DNA from: Notospermus geniculatus
Lineage: Eukaryota > Nemertea > Pilidiophora > Heteronemertea > Lineidae
Assembly: GCA_002633025.1 (NCBI GenBank)
Contig: NMRB01000125.1
Coordinates: 393,540-457,539 of the forward strand
Direction of reading: 5' to 3'
Length of the DNA stretch: 64,000 nt
This document shows, one piece after another, positions 24,501 through 36,500 of this stretch (the first letter of the stretch is position 1; each line of letters opens with the position of its first letter). The notes below the pieces were generated by a model. That model searched no databases and was not told the DNA's origin. It worked only from the letters and a program-made list of their open reading frames with translations. Made by a program: the position numbers and the translations under genes.

Positions 24501-27500
24501 CCACCTATAACTTGATTTCCTCCAGAAGTGAATTTATACACTCATGATTTATGGTACTTTTCCTGGATTATCAGCTAGTCCAGGGACGGCAAGCCAGAAA
24601 GCAGATCCCAGCAACCTCACACAATATTCTTTGTTGTGTAGTTCTACCAATCCTCCAAAGAAGGCCGAGTATTCTATGGACCATGGAGGTCCGTTCTGCA
24701 GGATGTACTTTCACCATGTTGCCATTTCCTCTGGCCTTGAGATGAAGAGCTTGATCAACAAATCCGGCCCATGTCTGATAAATGGAGGTGCGATTTCTTC
24801 TGACATGTTAGAGTGTTGTGTACCATAACTGCAGTACTCATGGTACTTGCGGGTGAACAAACACCTCAGAAGCGGCCTTGACAGCCTAGCGATTATCACG
24901 TCCACTCAGCAAGTGGCAAGTCCCTTGTTCGAATCCTGAGCCATACGGGATAATCATCCCTCACTCTTCAGTCCATCGCATGGACAGTAAGTCGTGGTGC
25001 CTTGTACCTTGTGCCTTTGTAAGGGCAAGTAAAGACTTCATCCAAGTGAGGAACATGAGTAGCTTGAGATGGCCTCTTCCGTACTTACCAGGGCCAATAA
25101 TGCTATTGCTATGGCTTCGGCCATGATGGAAAACACAATACATCTCGGGAGCTTTCGAGAAGATCCAAGCACAGAAATCTCTTGTGATTGGACAGCAACA
25201 GTTTGACTCGACAGGTCCCGGTCTTCTTTCCCGCATCCTCCGAAATATCACGGAGTTGCCATCTGGTCGCCCCCACCCCATGGGTGCCGTCAGTGTTATC
25301 AGGAATAACACTGACACTGACAGACATCGGGGACTATCACGTAATGACCACAGCTTGAACAGAAGCATCCAGATTTTTGCGAGTCATACATCAAATCTTT
25401 GGCAGAGAAAGTGCGGTCGCAGGATGATGATCTATCAAGAAAGACAGTGTCCAAGTCCAAACTCCTAAGTGAAGACCATCTGCCAACAAATTTCATGACT
25501 ATCCGTTCACGGCAATGAGAGAAGACATCGAGTTCAAATGTGCATTTTGTGTAAGATTTTTTCCATCAGGGTCGCAGCCATAACATTACATTGTATTGGC
25601 CCTGGTAAGTGCGGAAGAGGCCATCTCAAGCTACTCATGTTCCTCACTTGGATGGGGTCTTTTACTTGCCCTTGCAAAGGAACAAGGTACAAGGCACCAC
25701 GGCTTACTCTCCCATACGACGGACTGAACAGCCAGGGATGATTAATCCCATATGGCCCGAGAGATTCGAACCCACTTGTGCACTTGCTACTCGTGTTCCT
25801 CACTTGGATGGGGTCTTTTACTTGCCCAGTTGCAAAGACACAAGGTACAAGGCACCATGGCTTAGGGCTCGTTTCCACCAGCATATGGCATCAGCGTCGG
25901 CGTTCGCATCACTTCTAGGTTATGTCCATTGACTGTTTCAACCACACTTTCGCATCAGTGTCAAACTGTGGTGGAAACAGTCAACGGACTCAACATAGAA
26001 ATGACGCCACATGCTGGTGGAATCGGGCCCTTACTGTCCCATGCGACGAACTGAAGAAGATGATTAATCCCATCTGGCCCGGGCTGGATTCGAATCCAGG
26101 ACCTGCCGCTTGTTAACCAGACTTAAGGGTATACCAAAGTGCCAAACTTGTAAATTTATCTCAAGAAGTGGTGTCTCCAAAAGCAGGCATGGAAATAGTT
26201 TTGATTAAGTTTGCACTGCATATCATACTCTATGAAGTACAGAGATCCTGAATATGCCCAAAGTACAAAGTCAGCATGCACCAATTATGTAATATATGAT
26301 AAAACAATGGCCCACTTTTGTGCAAATGTACAGGTCTACTCGTACAAGTATCTGGTACAAACGAACCACCAAAATGTTGTTAGGTCTTTAATGTACATGA
26401 TGCTACCCTTCAACTTGGCTGTATCACAGCAGAAAGGCAAAAAATCAACCATGAAGTTGTTGATTTAGGGGAATTCCAGACACTAATTGGAGGCAGCCAT
26501 GTTGGAACTACTTTTGTCCCAGTTCTAAAAATATGCAAGTGCATGGCGGGTTGAACGCCAGTAACTCCATGAAAAGTGTACCGGTACTTGAAATTTAGTA
26601 CTTACTGGCATTAACCCGCCATGCACATGCATTGTATGTGATTGTGTGGCAGTTTTAAGAACAACTATTTTCAGAACTGGGTGAAAAGTAGTTCCAACAT
26701 GGCTGCCTCCAATTAGTGTCTGGAATTCCCCTAAATCAACAACTTCATGGTTGATTTTTTGCCTTTCTGCTGTGATACAGCCAAGTTGAAGGGTAGCATC
26801 ATGTACATTAAAGACCTAACAACATTTTGGTGGTTCGTTTGTACCAGATACTTGTACGAGTAGACCTGTACATTTGCACAAAAGTGGGCCATTGTTTTAT
26901 CATATATTACATAAGTGGTGCATGCTGACTTTGTACTTTGGGCATATTCAGGATCTCTGTACTTCATAGAATATGATGTGCAGTGCAAACTTAATCAAAA
27001 CTATTTCCATGCCTGCTTTTGGAGACACCACTTCTTGACATAAATTTACAAGTTTGGCACTTTGGTATACCCTTAATAACCACTAGGTTATCAGTCCTGT
27101 TGAACCTCTCTCCAACAGCTTCAGTTTCTGCCGAGACACGACCTTCCCCTTCACGACGTCGCCAAGTCTTACCCATTCCAATATTTCCAACACCAACGCA
27201 TGCAGCAACAGCATGCACTGAAAACTCCTGAGTGTTGCCACAGGAACAACATTATGAGAGGCTATTGATTCTGAATAATGACTCCACACACGGCAAGTTG
27301 GGTATGCTTGTCGGCAAATTAAGATCCCGAGAGCTTTCGCTATCACACAGACTGCTAACGAGATTTAAATCCCGTTCTCGTTTTGATTCAGAGGCCAATA
27401 GGCTGGACACACACACGCCATATTTTTTACAATTAGGGATTACCAGTATTACTAATCAATGATTTTCATAAAGGCCAATTGTCGGAAATTTCTTGCAGTT

Positions 27501-30500
27501 ATCATGGAGCAGCCACCACAGAGCCATGACGTCACCCGGCACGTTGCCGCCGGGCTGCAGGAGAGGCAGATAGTGGTTTGTATTAGATTTCTCCATCAGG
27601 TCCGAAGCTTAGCATCATTGCCCTCGTTAAGTACGGAAGAGGACATCGCAAGCCGCAAGCAACTCATGTTCCTCACTTGGGTTGGATGAGGTCTTTTACT
27701 TGCCCTTGCAAAGGCACAAGGTACAAGGCACCACGGCTTACTGTCCCATGCGAAAAATGTGAAGAGCCAGGGATGATTAATCCCATAAGGGCACTAGGGC
27801 AGTGATTCGAATCCGGAACCTGCCGCTTGCTAAGCGGATGTGATAACCACTAGGCTACCAAGGCTTAACTGGCCCTTGTGGAGCCTACCACCTTGATGAA
27901 GCCTATAGAGGGGCAGAAACGAAAGTCCATGGAACAGGGACTAGACAGCACTGTGGTGAAACGTTGGAGCAATGATGTTACGCCAACAATGTGTACCATG
28001 CAGTCAGCATTGGGGTGAAATTACGGTTCTCTATTTTCATCCTATCGGCTGTCCATCATTTTTCACGGCTACGGACTTGACCTCCATCTTCCCTGAGCAA
28101 AATGACATCAGCAGCACACGTGTAAACTGCATCCCCATCCACGGCATGTCTCATATCACGACACGAACCTTTGAACATGTTGAATATGCATGAAGTACTT
28201 GTTCATAAAACAGAGATAAGATCGATTAAACACGGGGCTGCCCAAGGGTCGGTTCATTACAAACACATTCAATAACGTACGTGACTCAACTCCTATACGG
28301 CTTGAAATCGACACCATAGACGTTACGGTTGACAATCAATACATGTCAATCAACCAGTACGATCAATATTGTTTACTCACAGCGATTCTCGGGCATCGTG
28401 ATGCTCAACACGTTTGGAGTGGAAACAAATGGCCGTTGCAAATGATGGTAATTGTGTTGGCAACTTAATGACAGCGAGCCAGGTCCGGGATGGACATTCT
28501 GCCGGCGGCTTATACCTACTTCGTTTGGAACATAGGTACAAAAAGCACAAAATTGACACACAAAATGATAATAAACAAGAAGTCAATCTCCAGAATTCAC
28601 GAATTTTCGACCCCAACCGGGGTCTTTTTCAAGTGGAACTTTACAATCTGAAACTCTAGAAAAGTCTTTTCTAGAGTTTCAGATTGTAAAGTAGTTCCAC
28701 TTGAAAAAGACCCCGGTTGGGGTCGAAAATTCGTGAATTCTGGAGATTGACTTCTTGTTTATTATCGTTTGGAACTTAGGTTTATGGCCCAAAGCATGTA
28801 ACTAGGTACCACCAGGGTTTTTCCATGTTCCCTTTAGTTTTTCATTCATTGTATCTTTCTGATATATGTGGCATCTTTGATTTTTATTTATTCTCGTACA
28901 GCATAAAATTCTGAATCTTAAAATGTATACTTTTCCTACCAGGATACCTCTCTGAGCAAAGTTATTACTGGTCGAAAAGCAACAGATGCCAAAAAACGGC
29001 CTTCCTTGTGTTTCTCTCCAAAATTACTCTATGGTAATTAGGGCAGCAGTTGAAGAATTCTATCCTAATCCAGAATTTTCAAGCTTAGATATTAGGGTTT
29101 AGATGTATGGAACCAAAATAAACGGTGTTTTTTTGGTTTAATTTCATGAACTTCACGCCAGGAATTTTTTTGCTGTAAAAAAGCTGGGTTTGGTGTTCTT
29201 TTCTTAAAACTGCATGTTTTTTTCACCCAATGATTGCAAATTATCTAGTGAACTGTATCTATTGTTGAGTAGCTAAAATACTGCCCCAAGTACCAGTACT
29301 TTTCAGGAAAATAACTGTAGTCTTCTATCTGTTTGGGTTTTCCAACATGACCAGTCGTTCTGGAAGCTGTCCACTCTCCGGCTGTACGTCACATTTTCTT
29401 TTTTTGGTTATAATTATTTACATGGGAGATGCAGAAATCTGATAAAAATTACATGTGTTGCCCCTGCCCTGCTACAAATATTAGTAAAGTTTTAAGGCAA
29501 ATTATTATAGGGTAAAGAACTTAGGAGCCCAGGAACATTCTCCGGCTGTACGTCACGCTGGTTTTTTGCATGGACATTTGCCCATTTCTGAACAAAAACA
29601 TATGGCTCACCGAGATAACAGATATTTTCACATTTAGATAGGTACCTCTTATCATTTGAGGCAGTTTGTAAGTTTATGAAGCACTTTGTATTACTTAATA
29701 GATCACATTTAGGGAAAAAACCCTATTTTTAAGGTTTTTGACCGATTATGACACAGCAAAGCAACTATAGTGGAAATTGACAGCATGGATTTGAGCCCCC
29801 TAACTAAAGACACAAACTGGGACTATTATCGACTTATACCTTAAAACTTTATTTTCCAGGTCAAATATGGGGTGTAATACATTTTCCAGTACCCTATATT
29901 TCAAGGACTGATAGAATGATAACCGTTGCAGATTAAGCTCTGAAATTTTTTGTGACATCTTCACGGGAGTTGTACTTATCTTTGAAGTGAAGATATTCGA
30001 AATATACACACTTTCATTTTTTGGTTCTTCAGAAACATAGTGGTACCTAGTTACATGCTTTGGGCCTTATATCTTCCTTCTACCTAATAGACATCCCTAT
30101 CCCAAATTCTCAGATCTGCGCACTTCCGCTGAAATCGTTAACAGAACCTCCACCTGAAACCAGCTGACGTGACGCAATCCATGATTCAGCAATGGTCAGC
30201 TCTGACGCAACGTCGTCAAACTCACTGTTGTCACATGGTCGTGGGGTTCTCCACATCACGTCATTCTGTTTCAGACCGAGGTTCTGTTTACGATTTCGGC
30301 GGAAGTGCGCAGATCTTTCTCGTTTTCGTCAATTTGGGATTTGTCTATAGTTGATGGTAGAACAAAGCATGAACAACAACAACTCACTGATCTTCTGCCC
30401 AGTCACCGCAGAATACAGACGTTCTTCACTGACGTCACAACGGTCACGTGACTGCAAAGAATCAGCCATGTTGGCAATCAAATGGCTGGCGATGATGTCA

Positions 30501-33500
30501 AAACTATCATGTCATGACATTTTGACGTCACGATCTGTGTGTTGGTGCTGTGTTCATGCCGTAATGCCGTAACCTTGCCCGACATTTTACGGCCAATATG
30601 GCGACACGGCGTGTCATCATGGAAATATGACATCAGGTGAAGAACCTCTATAGATCGTTTTCACGACGTAACTCCGACAGTGTCCGCCATGATGACGTTA
30701 CGCGTTTTGCCCACCAGCAGAAACGCAAAATGCATTGGCTGCTGGTGGGCAAAACGCGCAACGTCATCATGGCGGACACTGTCGGAGTTACGTCGTGAAA
30801 ACGATCTATAGCCTATCGGCTTTGGTACTGTTTGACAACGGGCGAACATCACTGGGGAGAGGATTCCACGCATCGTTCTCTAGCGCACATCTGGCATCAA
30901 CAGCCGATTTTGCTCGCTGGTGATAAGACCGCTTGCGATATCACCTTGTGCGCTGCTGCCCTTACGAACACTGCTAGATACGCCTTGTGAAATCTCACAC
31001 GAAATCGACACACCTGCGGCAACTCTCGTTTGTCACATGGGATGCTGTGGAATTGCTAACGATCATTTGCAGCCGTTTTAATAAAATTGATCGAAAAATA
31101 TGACATTTTCCTCATCTCAGTCTAAAATACTCACTGGGTAGGTGGGGAGAACCAATATTGATTTCTTTGCATACATTTCCATCCTTTGAGCCGACTGCTT
31201 TTTTAACTCGTTTTTTATGATCATCTCCCCTGACTCTCCCAGAACTCCACATACACCTACACGCTACATCAGTACAAACATAGAAGATGACGAATGTTCC
31301 TTCAAAGACCCTTCACTCGAAATAGAATCATTTTCCACCGAGAATGCATACATATACATGGCATACATCGTGATCTGCTACATAAAACTGAGTGGATTCT
31401 CTAGCACGGCGGTTACTAAGTCTCGTCAGTTTGTCACTAAGCAATCCATGTACGAAGCACGTCTTCAGCGGCTCAGAATATATTGGTTGAGGGATACACG
31501 GCAGTCAAATGCTGAGTTTGACATCTTGTACATCGCTATGGCTGGCACAGCAACACGTATGGCTTACAAAAGAGAGCCTCAGATTTATAACAGAAATTTT
31601 TTGTTAGATTTTTTCGTCAGGGCCAGCCACAGCATTATTGGCCCTGGTAAGTTCGAAAGCTACATGTTCCTCACTTGGATGGGGTCTTTCACTTGCCCTC
31701 GTTAATGGCACAAGGTACAAGGCACCACGACTTACTGTCCCTTGCAATGGACTTAAGAACCAGGGATGATATCCTGCATGGACCAGGTTTCGTACCCGGG
31801 ACCTGCTACTTAGTATTAAGCGGACGTGATAACCACTAGGGTAACAAGGCCCCCCCCAAACAGAAGATAACATCAGGGCCCTCGAAGTTTCGGCGGGAGT
31901 AACGTGGCGGCCCGAGAGGGGGGAGCGCGAGGGGGGAACCCCCCCTCGCACGAAGAAATTTTTGAAAATTGGAGGATAAAATACCCAATTTCCCGGCATC
32001 TGCGAATAAAAATCGAACTGAGCGGCGGCCATTACAAGGAAGTCACTTGGCACGAAAACTGACGGAAATTGCCGGTCCTACTAAACAGCGTCAGCAACGT
32101 ATTTTAGCGTCAACAAGCGTCAGCAACATTAAAGTTGGCGTCAGCAAGGATTTATAACATCCTCAGGGCGCCCTATGTCTCAGAATGTTGTTGCAATGGT
32201 GTAAATCTGCACTGCTTTGAAGAAAATTAATGAAATTGAGGATTATTTTGGCTTTTTCGGGTCAAATTAAATTGCCGACGAAACCTTACTTCAGACTAGT
32301 TCTAGTTCCGCCAGTTGCCGCTGCAGTCCCGAATGGCGCCACTGTTTCGCTCAGAAACATTTTGAAGAAATGGTTTAAATTTCTTTTCTAAATCATTATT
32401 TTACTGCTGGATGATCGCTTAAACTTTAGTCTTGACCTATTTCAGTGTCCAAAAAGCCTTCCTTAACATATAAAACCTTGCTGACGCCAACTTTTAAGTT
32501 GCTGACGCTTGCTGACGCTAAAATTTGTTGCTGACGCTATTTAGTAGGACCCGGAAATTGCCGATCGACTGGCCGAGTTGTGTTTGACGTCAGAGGCTGT
32601 ACCAAATATGGTCACCGTTACACTACTATTCCATTCATCGCTGGTCGTAACTGGAGTTGATTGACGAATCAGGAAGAAGGGCGTGAATATGGCGCGAAGA
32701 GACGTGAATACATGATGTGGATTGCGCATAAATTACTAGTATTGATTTTCGTGGACTGCGGCCGGCGTGGCTGTCGGAGGCAGAGCGCACGACTGTTCCC
32801 GCGTTCACGGCGATTTCGTCAGGTAGTGGGCGTTTGGGGCTGGTGATAGGATATTAGGATGAGAAAGGGGCACTAAATGGCAAAGAGGATGTTGAAGCTT
32901 TTATTCATCGTTTATTTCACTTATAAAATCACCTGGCGGACGAATTTTTTGACATGGCGGCAGATTTTGTGACTTGGCGGAAGGCACGTTTACACGCGTT
33001 TGACTTGGCGCACCGCCAAGTCGTTAACGTAGGTTCGAAGGCCCTGTAACATGATTCAAATCAGATTTTTCTTCCTTCGGGTTTCGGTACACAAGTCACA
33101 GCCTCCGCAGCAGAGTCTACCGTACACAAACACGACTTGGAGCTTCAGCCTGAGTTGTATACAGACCAGCATTCATTGTATTTGTAGAGTTGCCAAGGAT
33201 CTTAGGATCGATGTGTACTAAATGAACCAGCATCATACCAAGCAAGTTGATTGGCATGAGCTGCAACAACAGAACTGGTTGTGTGGTATGTTCAGCAACT
33301 GGATGTTCCCCTACTTCTTCAGCAAAGTGAGTAAGACGGTATACCAAAGGTTACCATCTGTCGTAGCCGCCATATTTGCCCGACCAGCAGCTACCTTCAG
33401 AACATACTTCTGCATCTGCCATTCTCTGACCTCTTAGATATGCCAATTATATGTCACGGCAGAAAAATTATCGCTGTGGTAGTTTCCGATACTATCCTTG

Positions 33501-36500
33501 AAATCAATGCAACAGAGAAGGTCATGTTCTTTTTTATCTGTTTTCTCGATGCTGCGATCGTGGAATGTGTGGTCTACAGGGTACTGCCCTTGTCTACCCT
33601 CTATTATCCTTCGTAAGCCCATTTTCCACTACCGCACCAGTTGAAGCATGCCGAGCTCACCCCGGACCGAGCCCACTTTGAATTCAAGCGGGATAGGCCT
33701 ATTTACACCACAGAAATCAAGCGAGCCAAATCCGTGCCAAGCCCACCCACATGACCCAGTCACCTGAAAAAATGCGCTGTTTGCCATTGAGCTTTCGTGG
33801 CAATGATGTAAAGGCCAAGGTTGGGTAGTTACACAATGTCAACTGTGCCCAGGTAAGCGGGCTAGATTAGCTGTAGCTGTTTATTGTGGCGGAATTTCAA
33901 GGAACCATGCTTGACCCGGATTGAGCCTACCAAATTAGTAACTGCGGCACTAATTTGGTATCAGGACAAGCTGTCTCGACTTGTTTACATTTGGCAAAAT
34001 TGTACCGAACCGGGCTCGGTCCGGACGGACCACGGCAAAAATTTTGTAGTGTAAAAGGTGCTATAGGAAAGCCGCCCCACTTCAAGGCTTTTAGCGCTGC
34101 ATGGCACCTTCTTCACTTGATATCAGAAGCCCTGTCCTCATCCCTCTCTTCACTTGATATCGGAAGCCCTGTCCTCATCCCTCTCTTCACGTGATATCAG
34201 AAGCCCTGTCCTCATCCATCTCTTCACTTGATATCAGAAGCCCTGTCCTCATCCCTCTCTTCACTTGATATCAGAAGCCCTGTCCTCATCCCTCTCTTCA
34301 CTTGATATCAGAAGCCCTGTCCTCATCCCTCTCTTCAATTGATATCAGAAGCCTTGTCCTCATCCCTCTCCAAGTTGTGTCCGTCCACATGCGGCATTGA
34401 TTCCATTCATTTCGATCGACTCCATCGTTGAACTTTGACATTTCATCATGATTGGATCTCGTACTCATCACTTGTAATTGTTCATGAATATTTCAATCAC
34501 TGGAACAGCGTCTCTATCATTTGAACGTCTATCCTATCGCTGTGGAGGTAGGATCGATAGATCCAGGTCCATGGGCATGGTTCAGCCTCGACAACAATCT
34601 GCATGACAACAATCTGCATGGCCGCACAAAATAATGCAATGTTCCAAGAATTTTTGCAACTGCTTGCATGCATTCTAAGCCCTATTTATACTACAAAGGC
34701 ACACTTTGGGGAGGGTTTGGCCTGGACAACAATCCGGCCCTGAAGCATCTCTTCTCAGAGAGAAGTAATATTCTTGCCACTGCTCGTGTCCTGCACACTT
34801 CCCTATCAAACTTGTTCTAGTACTAACTACAGAGGGACATGCATTGGGCAGGGTTTCGGCCTGGACAACCAGGCTCCAAAAAGACTCTGGAACTAGGACA
34901 AACTTCAGGGGGACAAACTTGGTCAGGGCTCGACCAGGACAATCTAATCTGGCTCCAACAAAATGACTCTGGGAGAAGGAACTGTCTGCAACTGCTTGCG
35001 TCCCGTCCCGCACACTGCCTCGACCAGTACTAGCACGGTCGATCTACAGAGTGGCAGACATTGGGCAGGATACCACCTGGACATTCTGGCTCCTACAGGA
35101 CTCTACTAGGAGAAGGAATTTTCTTGCCACTGCCTGCATTCCACACACTTCCCAATAGTACAGGGTGGAGCACATTTGGGCAGGGTGGCCTGGACGACAG
35201 TCAGGCTGCAACAAATTACTCTTACGGGAGAAGGAACGTTCTTGCAACTGCTCACGCTCCGCACACCTCGACACGAGCGACACATTTGTGACCTGTTCCA
35301 TCAAATGCAAGTACTTGTTGCAAAAGCGAAAACANAAAAAAAAAAAAAAAAAAAAAAATTTTTTTTTTTTTTTTTTAGGGGCATGGCGCCCTAGGGGGTT
35401 AAAAAAGGGCACAATGGCGCCCCCTTTTGGCGGCATGGCGCCGCGCCACTCTAAAATGGCCTAGATATAACACTGGATGGTCTTTTAAGGTAATCACTGG
35501 TTCTTAGCGCTCACTCCCTTCGTCACCGTCCTTGTACAAACCAACAATTACTTCAGGATGCAATGATGGTGGTTGAATAAATCTGACAACATATGATGAT
35601 CACTTTTTGTGACAAGCGCCTGCTTTTGCTGGAGACGGTCACATTTTCTTGGGGTTTAGATTCTACAATCTTGTCTAACATCATCTTTGTTCATCATGTT
35701 CACACCAAGTAAACTTTAGTTAACCCGTTAACTGGGTAGGACGTCATATATACGTCATCACAAAATCCAGGGAACCCCCGAAAACACCCGAGGATCTCAG
35801 CTTGCGTAGGATGTAATAGTATGCCCTGCAAGGAAATGGCGCTTCACATTGTGTAGGACGTTATCACGTCCTGAACCTTATGTGTCAAATACTTTTTTGG
35901 CAATTTTTTTTCTAAGAAAGAACATTTTTTTCAAAAATTAATTACACAGTTAACGGGTTAAAGTGACATCAACAGAAGAGACTCTATCACTCCAAAAGAG
36001 TGCAGCACCTGACGGGGCAGCATCATGAAGTCCCGCATGTCATTTCTGAACGCCATAATGCGACTCCAAAAAAAATCCAGTTGTTTCAGCGATCATGACG
36101 TCATGAAACAATTTGATTTTTTTCGTCTCACCTCAAGACATCATGAAATGACGTGCGGGACTTCATGACACTGACCCGTCAGGTGCTGCACTCTTTTGGA
36201 GTGATAGAGTCTATTTGAGACGATGTAGAGCCCCCCATCCAACTATGCAGGAATATTGAAATAAATAAATAAAACGATTTCATGGAAATTGCATGTTAGC
36301 TAACCCACTCAAGTTGAATACCTACATGAGTAAACCAAGACAACCCAAGGTTCAATGTTACACGATGGCATGTCTGCACACATTAACGAATATCGCGTGA
36401 TTGGTAGGCTACCCGCGATTGACGTTTCAACCGTTTATCCACGTCTCCCATCGCCTCGTGAACTCTGGCATTTCATCCCGACCCCCTGAGTGTTTACAGT

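Larger units (their letters stand above)
25787..27091 (-). mobile_element. tRNA-Val SINE copy 10, split by two DNA-transposon insertions
   Basis: The minus-strand SINE pieces are 25787-25864 (body), 26031-26122 (distal body and B box) and 27074-27091 (A box, AACCACTAGGTTATC). The intervening blocks are a MITE and a large foldback element. Joined, the pieces follow the SINE order, apart from a few altered bases at the second junction. Confidence 0.85.

Noticed and set aside
26211-26468. 85-residue protein encoded twice (also 26731-26988)
   Set aside because: The frame exists in both arms of a foldback element, has no family resemblance, and is explained by arm identity.
31217-31600. 162-residue ORF as a gene
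   Set aside because: The frame runs into a SINE at its end, lacks recognisable domains and has no convincing splice sites.
33190-33310. Plus-strand exon with donor GTGAGT at 33325
   Set aside because: The frame is closed by a stop immediately upstream of its ATG and no acceptor in phase was seen.
33117-33347. Minus-strand exon ending LAWYDAGSFSTHRS
   Set aside because: An acceptor-like site precedes it, but two frames are open and no partner exon was found.
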